Assembly (NCBI GenBank): GCA_012799635.1
Contig: JAAZKW010000050.1
Coordinates: 1-57,381, forward strand
Reading direction: 5' to 3'
Source of the DNA: Mollicutes bacterium
GTDB taxonomy: Bacteria > Bacillota_I > Bacilli_A > RF39 > UBA660
Length of the DNA stretch: 57,381 nucleotides
Part shown: positions 8,663 through 16,733 of the stretch, piece after piece
How the letters are laid out: each line of letters starts with the position of its first letter
How positions within the stretch are numbered: position 1 is the first letter of the stretch
The notes under the pieces: generated by a model
The model's database searches: none
Told to the model about the DNA's origin: nothing
Seen by the model: only the letters and a program-made list of their open reading frames with translations
Program-made: the position numbers and the translations under genes

Positions 8663-9544
8663 TTATTTTTCTACATAACCAAATTCCATTAAATATTTTT
8701 CTTTTTCTTTCCAATTTTTTATTGTTTTTACATATAATTCTAAATAAACTTTCTTCTTAAGAAGTTTTTCTATTTCTTCTCTTGCTTCAATGCCGACTTT
8801 TTTAAGTCTATTACCATTTTTTCCAATAACTATTTTTTTAATAGAATCTCTATCAACAATAATATCAACTAAAATATTAACAATATCTTTTTTCTCTTCA
8901 TATCCAACACAATTACATGCTATTGAATGAGGAACTTCTTCAATAGTGTCTTTTAAAAGTTTCTCTCTTACTATTTCAGATACCATAAAACCAATTGAAC
9001 TTGATGTAACAATATCATCATCAAAATATCTAACCTCATCATTACAATATTTTTTTATTACTTCCAATAAACGTTCAGTATTATCGTTTGTATAAGCAGA
9101 CACTAGTACAATATCTGCAAAAGGATAAATATCTTTATATTCATTTATCGTATATAAAATCATTTCATTAGTCATGGTATCAATTTTATTAATAACAAGA
9201 ACTACGGGTATTTCCACTCTTTTTAATATTTCTGCTATATATTTATCTCCAGGGCCTAGCCCTTCTTTGCCATCAACTACAAACAAAATACAATCAACAT
9301 CCTGTATTTGTTCAAGAGCTGTACGATTTAAAACTTTACCCAAGCGATTAATTGGCTTAGCGATTCCAGGAGTATCAATAAAAACAATTTGTAAATCCTT
9401 TTCATTATATATCCCTTGAATAGCATGTCTAGTTGTTCCAGCTTTATCTGATGTAATAGCTATTTTATGAGTAATTAAACTATTTAAAAGGGTGCTCTTA
9501 CCAACATTTGGCCTTCCTATTAAACTAACAAACCCACTTTTCAT
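8663..9544 (-). CDS. era: GTPase Era
   Basis: A 293-residue ribosome-assembly GTPase acting on the 3' end of 16S rRNA in the small subunit. G1 is GRPNVGKST (10-18), G2 AGTTRH, G3 DTPG (57-60) and G4 NKID (119-122). The C-terminal KH domain includes VIGKNGNRLKKVGIEAREEI. Length is normal for the family. Order on the minus strand is ybeY, dgkA, era, recO, the conserved cluster of Gram-positive genomes, with 6 nt to dgkA. Confidence 0.97.
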   Translation of the reverse strand: MKSGFVSLIGRPNVGKSTLLNSLITHKIAITSDKAGTTRHAIQGIYNEKDLQIVFIDTPGIAKPINRLGKVLNRTALEQIQDVDCILFVVDGKEGLGPGDKYIAEILKRVEIPVVLVINKIDTMTNEMILYTINEYKDIYPFADIVLVSAYTNDNTERLLEVIKKYCNDEVRYFDDDIVTSSSIGFMVSEIVREKLLKDTIEEVPHSIACNCVGYEEKKDIVNILVDIIVDRDSIKKIVIGKNGNRLKKVGIEAREEIEKLLKKKVYLELYVKTIKNWKEKEKYLMEFGYVEK

Positions 9545-9550
9545 ATTAAC

Positions 9551-9949
9551 CTACTTAATAAAGGGTAAATATGGTACAACATATATATAAAAATGAACAA
9601 TCACTGCAACCAAAGTAGCCATGAAAGTCGCAGCACTACCACAATCTTTAGCTATTTTAGCAAGAGGATGATATTTGTCAGTCACAAGATCAACTACAGC
9701 CTCAATTGCAGTATTCAAAAATTCTATTTCTGTTATAAGTAAAAGACTAACAAGTGAAAATACCCATTGATGAGGTTTAACTTGTAATATTGTGTTCATT
9801 ATAATTGCTAAAACAAAAGCAATCGCTTCGAATATAAAGCTAGTCTCATGAGTATAACAATAAATTATTCCTTGAAATGAATACTTGATTTTATTTATAA
9901 CATCTGCAAAGATTCCTACTTTTTTACCTTTTTGTTTCATTAAATCCAT
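9551..9949 (-). CDS. dgkA: Undecaprenol/diacylglycerol kinase (DgkA family)
   Basis: A 132-residue integral membrane kinase with three predicted helices. The family signature EIEFLNTAIEAVVDL is present and is followed by HPLAKIAKDCGSAA (usually KDxAAGAV). In Gram-positives these enzymes recycle undecaprenol to the phosphate carrier used for cell-wall precursors. The start ATG follows GGAGGAAATATTAA. It overlaps the ybeY 3' end by 26 nt and immediately precedes era. Confidence 0.92.
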   Translation of the reverse strand: MDLMKQKGKKVGIFADVINKIKYSFQGIIYCYTHETSFIFEAIAFVLAIIMNTILQVKPHQWVFSLVSLLLITEIEFLNTAIEAVVDLVTDKYHPLAKIAKDCGSAATFMATLVAVIVHFYIYVVPYLPFIK

Positions 9950-10367
9950 TTAATATTTCCTCCTGCTTTGTAAACATTATTTTTTCTTCTTCAGCATTCA
10001 TATGATTATAACCTAATAAATGCAAAAGGCCGTGAACTCCTAAAAATGCAAGTTCTCTTGTCTTCGAATGACCATATTTTTTTGCTTGTTTTATCATCTG
10101 AGGAATACATATATATATTTCACCCAGAACTCTTATACCATTATACAATCTTTTGTCATTATCTTCAAATGCAAAAGATATAACATCTGTAACTTTATCA
10201 ATATCACGATAATCACGATTAATAGTTCTGATCTTATTTTCATTAACTAAAACAACAGAAAAATAAGCATTATTAACCTTTTCATACTCTAAAGTTTTAT
10301 TAAAAACTTTATTTAATATTTTAAAATCATTATAACCATAGTCATCATATATATCAAAATTATTCAT
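9924..10367 (-). CDS. ybeY: Endoribonuclease YbeY
   Basis: A 147-residue metal-dependent RNase for rRNA maturation and quality control. The zinc motif is HGLLHLLGYNH (the last position before His is Asn where Asp is usual), preceded by LGEIYICIPQ. I start at the ATG at 10367 because AGGTGATGAT lies before it; the 19 residues encoded upstream run into the vanZ-like gene and lack an RBS. It sits 8 nt after the vanZ-like gene. Confidence 0.94.
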   Translation of the reverse strand: MNNFDIYDDYGYNDFKILNKVFNKTLEYEKVNNAYFSVVLVNENKIRTINRDYRDIDKVTDVISFAFEDNDKRLYNGIRVLGEIYICIPQMIKQAKKYGHSKTRELAFLGVHGLLHLLGYNHMNAEEEKIMFTKQEEILNGFNETKR

Positions 10368-10375
10368 ATCATCAC

Positions 10376-10975
10376 CTAAATAAATATTATGATTACTCCT
10401 ATTATAACAGTAACAAATAAACAAAATAAATTATTGAACCATACTGTTTTAAATTTTAAAGGAAGTTTTTTATAGATACGAATAAAAAGTAAATATAATA
10501 TATATCCAATAACACAGCCAATTGTATTTAATAATATATCATCAATATCAAAAGACCTTCCAATATTACGCTGAACACTTTCGATAGTTAAACTAACAAT
10601 AAAACCGATTGTTAAATGAGGCCATATTTTTTTAGGTTTTAAATACGTTGCAACAATAAAACCAAAAGGAATAAACATTATAATATTTCCCATAACATTA
10701 TAATAAAACATTTTACTTTCAAAACTATATCTAAATATCTCAGCAAAAGGAATTAAATTAACGCCACTATAAGTGTTTATATCTACTCTAGTTACTAAAT
10801 CATAAAACAATATTAAATAACATATAGCAAACAAATTCCAATATTCGCGATATATATATATTTTTTTCTTTCTTTCAATGCAATAAGCTATTCTAACAGC
10901 AATTATTGCAATAAGGATAATAATTAGCGACGGCAAGCTGTATTTGAAAGATTCTCTAAGTATCCCTTTAAACAT
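10376..10975 (-). CDS. VanZ-like family membrane protein
   Basis: A 199-residue protein with about five hydrophobic segments and a VanZ core: IIMFIPFGFIVATYL, then SLTIESVQRNIGRSFDIDDI and LLNTIGCVIGYILY. VanZ-type proteins are linked to teicoplanin resistance and to changes at the cell surface, but the biochemical role is unknown. The start follows TGGAGGAATC. It is the first gene before ybeY-dgkA-era-recO and probably shares their transcript. Confidence 0.78.
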   Translation of the reverse strand: MFKGILRESFKYSLPSLIIILIAIIAVRIAYCIERKKKIYIYREYWNLFAICYLILFYDLVTRVDINTYSGVNLIPFAEIFRYSFESKMFYYNVMGNIIMFIPFGFIVATYLKPKKIWPHLTIGFIVSLTIESVQRNIGRSFDIDDILLNTIGCVIGYILYLLFIRIYKKLPLKFKTVWFNNLFCLFVTVIIGVIIIFI

Positions 10976-11033
10976 GATTCCTCCATTAATATTTCACATA
11001 CTATTATACTATTTTTTATATCATTTTACAAAA

Positions 11034-11068
11034 CAAAAAAAGATAGATAATTAAAAATTTTCTATCTC
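11034..11068 (-). terminator. Terminator after rpsU
   Basis: On the minus strand GATAGA and TCTATC form a stem around an A/T loop, followed directly by T7. It starts about 8 nt after the rpsU stop. Confidence 0.75.
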
Positions 11069-11075
11069 TATAATA

Positions 11076-11264
11076 TTAATTATTACGGTTCCTACGGTTA
11101 GCTTTTTTAATGTTTTCCTTTTTTTTGTTTTTTCTTTTAACTCCTGGCTTTTCGTAAAACTTTTTCTTCTTCAATTTAGAAGGGACGCCACTGCGAGCAA
11201 CTTTGTTTTTAAATTTTTTAATGGCTAAATCTACATCGCCATTTTGTACTACAACCTTTGTCAT
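11076..11264 (-). CDS. rpsU: 30S ribosomal protein S21
   Basis: A 62-residue basic protein: TKVVVQNGDVDLAIKKFKNK, then a Lys/Arg-rich tail ending RKNKKKENIKKANRRNRNN. Length and composition are typical of bS21, which helps the 30S subunit bind mRNA. The start follows AAGGGAGGGATATA. It has its own promoter and terminator, so it is probably monocistronic. Confidence 0.96.
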   Translation of the reverse strand: MTKVVVQNGDVDLAIKKFKNKVARSGVPSKLKKKKFYEKPGVKRKNKKKENIKKANRRNRNN

Positions 11265-11292
11265 TATATCCCTCCCTTCTTGAGCTATAAGT

Positions 11293-11321
11293 ATTATAAC
11301 ACTATGATATTTTTTTTACAA
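11293..11321 (-). promoter_or_regulatory. Promoter of rpsU
   Basis: TTGTAA (11316-11321) and TATAAT (11293-11298) on the minus strand, 17 bases apart. It lies right after the stop codon of the second bacteriocin-like peptide. Confidence 0.78.
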
Positions 11322-11334
11322 GAATTTTAGCCAA

Positions 11335-11505
11335 TTAATTGCTATTCAAATAATTTTCTTTTAAAAATTTACCAATTTCCTTGCCTAAACTATATGTAAA
11401 TTTTAAAAGTGATATTATGGATGTAATTAAAGCAGCTGTTATTACAGTTTCACCCCCATAACAATTTATACTTTCGTCATTTTTAAGTATCATATTATCT
11501 TTCAT
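11335..11505 (-). CDS. Double-glycine bacteriocin-like peptide 2 (56 aa)
   Basis: A 56-residue ORF, ATG at 11505 after AAAGGCATCAT, stop TAA 11335-11337. The leader ends LKNDESINCYGG. The predicted mature peptide is 38 residues, starts ETVITAALITS, is hydrophobic and then amphipathic, and contains GKEIG (a GxxxG motif). The leader closely matches peptide 1 (DDKQTINYYGG), with IN[YC]YGG shared. Its start overlaps the end of peptide 1 by 11 nt. Together with the C39-peptidase exporter upstream this supports a two-peptide (class IIb-like) bacteriocin. A peptide pheromone is an alternative. Confidence 0.7.
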   Translation of the reverse strand: MKDNMILKNDESINCYGGETVITAALITSIISLLKFTYSLGKEIGKFLKENYLNSN

Positions 11506-11638
11506 ATGATGCCTTTGTTGTTGATATTCCTTGCCATAAACCTAAAAGGAATGTTATAATCCCACTAATTAAAATAATGGCTCCAACGCCTGTAGCTCCG
11601 CCATAATAATTTATTGTTTGTTTATCGTCTAAAGGCAA
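11495..11638 (-). CDS. Double-glycine bacteriocin-like peptide 1 (47 aa, TTG start)
   Basis: I start this ORF at TTG 11638, because AGAAAGGAGG ends 5 nt before it; the ORF extends upstream only into the preceding gene. The 47-residue product has a 14-residue leader, LPLDDKQTINYYGG. The predicted mature part is 33 residues, beginning ATGVGAIILISGIITF, strongly hydrophobic, with GLWQG (GxxxG, residues 33-37) and a charged tail. Leu at -12 with GG at -2/-1 fits C39-processed leaders. It is the first of two overlapping peptide genes. Confidence 0.7.
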   Translation of the reverse strand: MPLDDKQTINYYGGATGVGAIILISGIITFLLGLWQGISTTKASYER

Positions 11639-11651
11639 CTTTACCTCCTTT

Positions 11652-12050
11652 CTAGAATATAATTCTGATAATTTTTTTAATAATTCTTTCTCTATTATAA
11701 TAAAAGACAACCTTTACAATTTCATTTTTAATAAAAGGATTTCCCTTTATTTTTAATGAATATATTTGATAGTTATTATTTTCTTTTTCTAATAATTCTG
11801 ATACTTGTATTATACTATATTTCATAATTTTAGAGTTATATTTAAAAAATTGTGCCCTTTTTATAATGTCAGAGTTTTCTATTAGGACACTAACGTTTAA
11901 ATTTACTCCATCATAGTTAGCATACATCTCATAAGTATCATAACATTTTACAAAAGAAAGCAATACCAACGTTATAAAAAAAACAATAAATGTTATAATA
12001 ATAAAAAATAATTTAGCATATTTAATATTTTTAATATAATTATAATTCAC
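11652..12050 (-). CDS. Small membrane-anchored accessory protein of the exporter locus
   Basis: A 132-residue protein started by GTG (12048-12050) after GGAGTCAAATA and overlapping the exporter stop by 11 nt. It has one transmembrane segment (about residues 13-34), then an extracytoplasmic domain of about 95 residues ending in a basic tail (NRERIIKKIIRIIF). I recognise no family. Position between a C39 ABC exporter and its peptides suggests an accessory export protein, much shorter than the usual HlyD-like one, or an immunity protein. Confidence 0.6.
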   Translation of the reverse strand: MNYNYIKNIKYAKLFFIIITFIVFFITLVLLSFVKCYDTYEMYANYDGVNLNVSVLIENSDIIKRAQFFKYNSKIMKYSIIQVSELLEKENNNYQIYSLKIKGNPFIKNEIVKVVFYYNRERIIKKIIRIIF

Positions 12051-14094
12051 TATTTGACTCCAAATTAATTATTCTTTCAAATAAATTATCTTGATTTTTA
12101 TGTGTTACATATATTAAAGTTTTATCTTTAAAATGGGTAATAATGTTTTCAATTATTCTTCTTTCTGTAATATAATCTGTTTCGCTTAAAGCTTCATCTA
12201 TTATTAATATGTTTCTATTTCTAAGTAATGCCCTAGCCAAAACAATTCTTTGCCTTTCACCTCCCGATATATTTTGAGAATAATTATCAATTATTTCTTC
12301 ATATCTAAAAGTCTTTTTGCTAACAATTTCATCAATCAAACATATTTTACAAACTATATCAAACAAATCATTTGCTTTTTCATAAAATAAAATATTGTTT
12401 TTTATTGAATCTGAATATAATTTATCATTTTGACCAACATAAGTAATATGTTTTCTTAAAGTATAAATATTATAATCCCTAATATTTTTACCATTTATAC
12501 TTATAAGTCCCTTACAAGGAACATTAATTCCGCAAAGCATTTTACAAAGAGTACTTTTCCCACACCCACTTTTACCTTTAATCATAATCTTCGAACCATT
12601 TAAAATCTCTAAATTAAAATTTTTGAACATAATATGATAGTTGTCATAAGAAAAAGTAACATTTTTATAAAGAATATTACCTATAACAAATTTTTCATCC
12701 TTAACAATATTCTCTTCTTCAAGATCTATAAAACCCATAATCTTATTAAAAGAAGTTTTAATAAAGTTATATTTAATTAATATTAAAGGTAGTGTTTTAA
12801 TTGGATAAGTTATATAGAAAGAAAAATTATTAAAGGTAATAAAGTCAACAAATGACAATTGTTTTTTATATATTAATATAAAACCAAATACACTAATTAA
12901 ATAAGTGCCCACTTCTACAAACAACTTTTTTAAAAACATATTGGTATTTACTAAATTAACAAATAAATAATTATCATATAAATAATTGCATGATAATTGT
13001 TCAATATCATTCAATACTGCTTGAGTATTATTTAAATTTTTAATGCTTTCCAACATATTAATATTATCAATAATCCGATTATTTAATTTAATTTGTAAAT
13101 TATTATTATGCTTTGTTCTTTCATAAAGATACTTATTTTCAATAATAGTATATATGAAATAAATAATTACAATTAAAACTAATAATAATGCCATTTTATA
13201 ATTTATAAAACACAAAATTATAAAGATACTAAATGCAAGAAAGTAATCAAGAAACACACTTATTAATATTTCTCCAAATAAATCTTTAATATTCTTTATT
13301 TCGTTAAATCGAGAAAGAATTTCCCCTGAGTTATGACTTTTAATTGTCTTGAAAGGAAGATTAATTAAATGAGAAAGAAAATCTCTAATGATATATATAT
13401 CAATATTTTTATTTAAATGATTAATATAATAATTCCTAATATATTCATAAAATATTTTAAAAGTAATATTAATTAAAAATATATAAAATAATATTTTTAT
13501 TAAATTAAAATCACTTACAAACAGATATTTAAATATCACTTTTATAAAGATATTGTTTATTATTGTAAAAATTATTATAAGAAAACTGCATAATACAACA
13601 CTTATAAATATTTTTTTGTTATCTTTTATAATAGCTGTTATAAGACTATAAATACTACTACCTTTACTTAAATAAATAACATGATCAGTTGGACTAAATT
13701 CAATGACGATACCGGTAAAAACATCATTAAATGAATCTATTTCCATTTTATTTATACCTTTAGCAGGATCCATTATCGTTACGTACTTACTATTATAGCC
13801 ATATACACAAACATAATGAGTATAACCATTATTATTTTTAATGTATGCAATAACAGGTAACTTGGTATGGGAAATGTTTTTATCTAGATATTTTTTTGCA
13901 ATTGCTCCTAAACCATACTTTTTAGATGCTTCCACAAGATGGTATATTGAAGTTCCCTTTGTTGTAGTAAAAGCATCATCTCTAATTCTTTCAATTGATA
14001 CATAACCCCCATGATAACGAATAATTGATTGCAAACAACAAGGACCACAATCTTTTGTATCCTTTTGATTCACAACTATAATTTTCTTTCTCAA
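12040..14094 (-). CDS. Bacteriocin-processing ABC exporter with C39 peptidase
   Basis: A 684-residue peptidase-containing ABC transporter (PCAT). I start at TTG 14094 because AAAGGAGG lies 4 nt before it; the upstream extension begins at another TTG without an RBS. The C39 domain has QKDTKDCGPCCLQ (catalytic Cys16), THYVCVYGYN (His93) and IMDPAKG (Asp109). A six-helix membrane domain spans about residues 140-440. The nucleotide-binding domain has GKSGCGKST, the signature ISGGERQR and Walker B ILIIDEA. It should cut leaders after Gly-Gly and export the mature peptides. Its likely substrates are the two peptides encoded just downstream. Confidence 0.93.
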   Translation of the reverse strand: MRKKIIVVNQKDTKDCGPCCLQSIIRYHGGYVSIERIRDDAFTTTKGTSIYHLVEASKKYGLGAIAKKYLDKNISHTKLPVIAYIKNNNGYTHYVCVYGYNSKYVTIMDPAKGINKMEIDSFNDVFTGIVIEFSPTDHVIYLSKGSSIYSLITAIIKDNKKIFISVVLCSFLIIIFTIINNIFIKVIFKYLFVSDFNLIKILFYIFLINITFKIFYEYIRNYYINHLNKNIDIYIIRDFLSHLINLPFKTIKSHNSGEILSRFNEIKNIKDLFGEILISVFLDYFLAFSIFIILCFINYKMALLLVLIVIIYFIYTIIENKYLYERTKHNNNLQIKLNNRIIDNINMLESIKNLNNTQAVLNDIEQLSCNYLYDNYLFVNLVNTNMFLKKLFVEVGTYLISVFGFILIYKKQLSFVDFITFNNFSFYITYPIKTLPLILIKYNFIKTSFNKIMGFIDLEEENIVKDEKFVIGNILYKNVTFSYDNYHIMFKNFNLEILNGSKIMIKGKSGCGKSTLCKMLCGINVPCKGLISINGKNIRDYNIYTLRKHITYVGQNDKLYSDSIKNNILFYEKANDLFDIVCKICLIDEIVSKKTFRYEEIIDNYSQNISGGERQRIVLARALLRNRNILIIDEALSETDYITERRIIENIITHFKDKTLIYVTHKNQDNLFERIINLESNSEL

Positions 14095-14154
14095 ATTCCC
14101 TCCTTTCACACCATATATATCAAAATAAAAGTCATTATCCTTTTTTCGAGACAA

Positions 14155-14402
14155 AATTCATTAATATAAGTTAAAAATCTTCAATATTTGCATAAATCTT
14201 TTTTAAAAAATAAATATCAGCATTAAAAAAAGCAGTTTACCTCTTTCTATTAAGACTCCGCTTTTTATTATTTTAGTTATGTTATTAAAGTATCTCTAAT
14301 ATTCCCACTTCATATTCTTATTCTGAAGTCTGAAATATACTTTCATACCTTATCTCCCGTTTAGTAACATTATATAGAATATTATATAGTTTTTAAAAAA
14401 CC
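14155..14402 (-). promoter_or_regulatory. Intergenic region between the modification operon and the exporter operon
   Basis: On the minus strand a weak hairpin, AAAGC/GCTTT with a further AGT/ACT pair, is followed by T7 (14225-14266). It may terminate the upstream operon. Upstream of it, CTATATAATG gives a possible -10, and a 16-codon ORF (MKVYFRLQNKNMKWEY) follows AACGGGAGATAAGGT. That could be a leader peptide but has no other support. No clear promoter with a good -35 was seen for the exporter. Confidence 0.3.
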
Positions 14403-15077
14403 TTATTTATTATACTTAAATATTGTTATTTTGTGTTTTATTCTCTTATTTTTAATTTTATTAGCTATTTCTTCACCATATATAACTTCAAAACACATTT
14501 TAGCTTCTTCTAATGTTTTAAACTCGAAATAAGTATCGATTTGTTTATCTATAATAAAACTATTGAGTAATATCCATTTATTGTAGTCTTTTGTTCTATT
14601 ATCTTTATTTCTATTTCTTATTTCTTCAAATTCACTGTCAGTATCATTTTCTATTAATATGATAATACCATCTTCTTTTAGTACTCTTTTTAATTCATTT
14701 AAGCATTTATTTCTTTCTTCTAAATCTGTAATTGTTCCAAGTACCCATGATGATATTATTAAATCTACTGAATTATCTTTTAAATTTATACTAGATAAAT
14801 TTGAACAAATAAACTTTGATGTGCCCTTTTTTGATTTATTAATTGCTCTTTCTAACTGCTTATCGGATAAGTCTATACCTATATACTCTTTAGATTTAGT
14901 TTCTAATACACTTAGAAATTTCCCCGTCCCACATCCTGCATCTAAAACTATTTTATCTTTAGAAATATTTTCTAAATAATTTCTTACTTTTCCTTCCGCA
15001 TCTTCTCTAATACTAAATATTTCATAGTAATTATTTTTATCATAATAAGCACTAGATTCCTTTAATAGGTTTTTCAT
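14403..15077 (-). CDS. Class I SAM-dependent methyltransferase
   Basis: A 224-residue Rossmann-fold methyltransferase. Motif I is VLDAGCGTGKFLSVLE, the acidic motif II IGIDLSDKQLERA, and motif IV region VDLIISSWVLGTI. The substrate is unknown. It is the last gene of the overlapping operon: its ATG lies 26 nt inside the ATP-grasp gene and follows AAAGGATAAAATAA. Context suggests it methylates the product of that pathway, but a metabolite or an rRNA base are equally possible on sequence alone. Confidence 0.85.
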   Translation of the reverse strand: MKNLLKESSAYYDKNNYYEIFSIREDAEGKVRNYLENISKDKIVLDAGCGTGKFLSVLETKSKEYIGIDLSDKQLERAINKSKKGTSKFICSNLSSINLKDNSVDLIISSWVLGTITDLEERNKCLNELKRVLKEDGIIILIENDTDSEFEEIRNRNKDNRTKDYNKWILLNSFIIDKQIDTYFEFKTLEEAKMCFEVIYGEEIANKIKNKRIKHKITIFKYNK

Positions 15078-16092
15078 TTATTTTATCCTTTTCATAGTCT
15101 TTAGTTTCCGGATAAATCATATCTACCATATATTTTGCAATATTTTGTGATTTACCAATTGCAGGTCTAAAATGCATATGTATGCCTGGAACAGTGTTTA
15201 TTTCTATTATTCTATAACTATTTTCATCTTGCTTTTCATCTATGTTATTAGTCATAAAATCAATTCCTACATAAGGAAGTCCAGGAAATGAATTTAATAC
15301 TCTCATTCCTATGTCTATTACACTTGAATGTGTTTTATCTGTATAGTCTTCACATACTCCACCCATTGCAACATTGGAATTAGGTCTTAAATACACTTTT
15401 TCCCCATTAAAAGGTATATAATTCATACTTATTCCATTTGTTTCTAAATACTTGTACATCTCATTATCCACTAAGATTTCACATAGTGCATTAGTTCTAG
15501 GGTTCATTCTATTATAGTTTTCTTCTTCTATTAATTCTTTAATAGTTTTAGCACCATCTCCAAATACATGAGCGGGATTACGAAGTAAAACTGCATAATC
15601 ACCATTTTTTGTTATAAATATTCTATATTCTTGTGCTTCATAATATTCTTCAACTATTATTTTCGTTAGTTCTCCTCTATGTTCTATAATGCTTTTTATA
15701 GCATTTTCAACATCGTCCTCTGTCTTTAAATTTATATATACATCATATCCATGAGAACCAAATACTGGTTTAATTACAACAGGACAATTTAAAATTTTAA
15801 ATGCTTTTTTTATATAATCAATATCTTTAGCTAGAAATGTTTCACCTATTGGAACTGATATTCCGTTAATCATTAAATTTCTCTTCGTAAAACCTTTATC
15901 TCCTGCAAGTATTGAAACATTATAAGGCATAATAGAAGAATCTCTATCGCATATTAACTCGTCGTGTCCATTATATGAAGTCTTTATTAATTCTCTTTCC
16001 GCATCTATTACTTCTACGCTGATTCCTCTTTTAAGCATTTCGTATATAAGAATTTTCTGGTTAGAATGCAAATCTTCATATATGTTTTTCAT
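15052..16092 (-). CDS. ATP-grasp ligase (CphA/GshF-like)
   Basis: A 346-residue ATP-grasp carboxylate-amine ligase. Visible elements: GDKGFTKRNLM (dK..t), VVIKPVFGSHGYDVYI (ATP-binding Lys and Gly loop), VEEYYEAQEYRIFI, FGDGAKTIKELI, VYLRPNSNVAMGG, and YVGIDFMTN with IIEINTVPGIHMHF, which supplies the metal-binding Glu/Asn. The pattern matches the C-terminal ligase of bifunctional glutathione synthetase and cyanophycin synthetase, so an amide bond between a carboxylate and an amine is the expected product. Its ATG overlaps the stop of the repeat protein (TAATG). Confidence 0.88.
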   Translation of the reverse strand: MKNIYEDLHSNQKILIYEMLKRGISVEVIDAERELIKTSYNGHDELICDRDSSIMPYNVSILAGDKGFTKRNLMINGISVPIGETFLAKDIDYIKKAFKILNCPVVIKPVFGSHGYDVYINLKTEDDVENAIKSIIEHRGELTKIIVEEYYEAQEYRIFITKNGDYAVLLRNPAHVFGDGAKTIKELIEEENYNRMNPRTNALCEILVDNEMYKYLETNGISMNYIPFNGEKVYLRPNSNVAMGGVCEDYTDKTHSSVIDIGMRVLNSFPGLPYVGIDFMTNNIDEKQDENSYRIIEINTVPGIHMHFRPAIGKSQNIAKYMVDMIYPETKDYEKDKINEKPIKGI

Positions 16093-16733
16093 TATCTATG
16101 AAATCCCTCTTCAAGTATAATTCTCGCACGATCAAGTTCTTCAATATCTCCTTTTAATTCTTCAATTTCTTCTTGTTCTGCAAGCAGTTGTATTAATTTT
16201 TTCAATCTTTCATCTCGTTCTGCTCGAAGCAAAATAACTTCTGCGCTTTGTATTTGATTGCCATCTGGATTATCTTTACTTATCCTTTCAATTAAACTAT
16301 CAATATCATCTAAAGAATTATATCTTGATGTTCGGTTTGGTCTGCCACTTTGCTCTTGCAACCATTTTTCATATGCTGCATGCATTTCACCTTGACTACT
16401 TAACCCACCGCGAACCATCCAAGGGTTCGTTTTTAACCAATCAGCATAAGAAAGCCCTCTACTTTCAGAACTAATCCTTGATTCTCCACTTTCTGCATGC
16501 ATTTCACCTTGACTACTTAACCCACCGCTAACAACACAAGGTTTCGTTTTTAACCAATCAGCATAAGAAAGCCCTCTACTTTCAGAACTAATCCTTGATT
16601 CTCCACTTTCAGAATTATTTGGATTAGCTTTTCTATAGTCACCACGACTCTCACCGATATAATTGCTCTCTGATGGATATCCGCCACAACTTCCCCCGTA
16701 ATTACTTTCACTTCTTCCATAATTACTTTCCAT
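16092..16733 (-). CDS. Tandem-repeat Ser/Gly/Glu-rich protein, candidate peptide substrate
   Basis: About 213 residues; no family recognised. The N-terminal part has three ESNY-containing segments rich in Ser, Gly, Glu and Tyr. The middle has two tandem 39-residue repeats of the form ESGESRISSESRGLSYADWL followed by KT[KN]P..V.GGLSSQGEMHA. A third, degenerate YEKWLQEQSG follows, and the C-terminus is a charged helix (QSAEVILLRAERDERLKKL). GGAGG lies 3 nt before the ATG at 16739 and 9 nt before the ATG at 16733; I prefer the latter. Its position between a DUF3419-like enzyme and an ATP-grasp ligase suggests a ribosomal substrate of the operon's enzymes (inference). Confidence 0.6.
   Translation of the reverse strand: MESNYGRSESNYGGSCGGYPSESNYIGESRGDYRKANPNNSESGESRISSESRGLSYADWLKTKPCVVSGGLSSQGEMHAESGESRISSESRGLSYADWLKTNPWMVRGGLSSQGEMHAAYEKWLQEQSGRPNRTSRYNSLDDIDSLIERISKDNPDGNQIQSAEVILLRAERDERLKKLIQLLAEQEEIEELKGDIEELDRARIILEEGFHR
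16377..16610 (-). repeat. Two tandem 117-bp (39-codon) repeats
   Basis: Units at 16377-16493 and 16494-16610 are almost identical in DNA. The differences cluster within about 18 bases that encode KPCVVS in one copy and NPWMVR in the other. Identity on both sides indicates recent duplication; the local divergence is not random scatter. Confidence 0.9.

Noticed and set aside
12040-14154. Longer N-terminus of the C39 exporter from TTG 14154
   Set aside because: No RBS precedes it, while AAAGGAGG sits 4 nt before TTG 14094, and C39 exporters start close to the QxxxxDCG motif.
14300-14360. 16-codon ORF MKVYFRLQNKNMKWEY as a third bacteriocin or leader peptide
   Set aside because: It has a fair RBS but no Gly-Gly, no repeat of one amino acid and no conserved feature.
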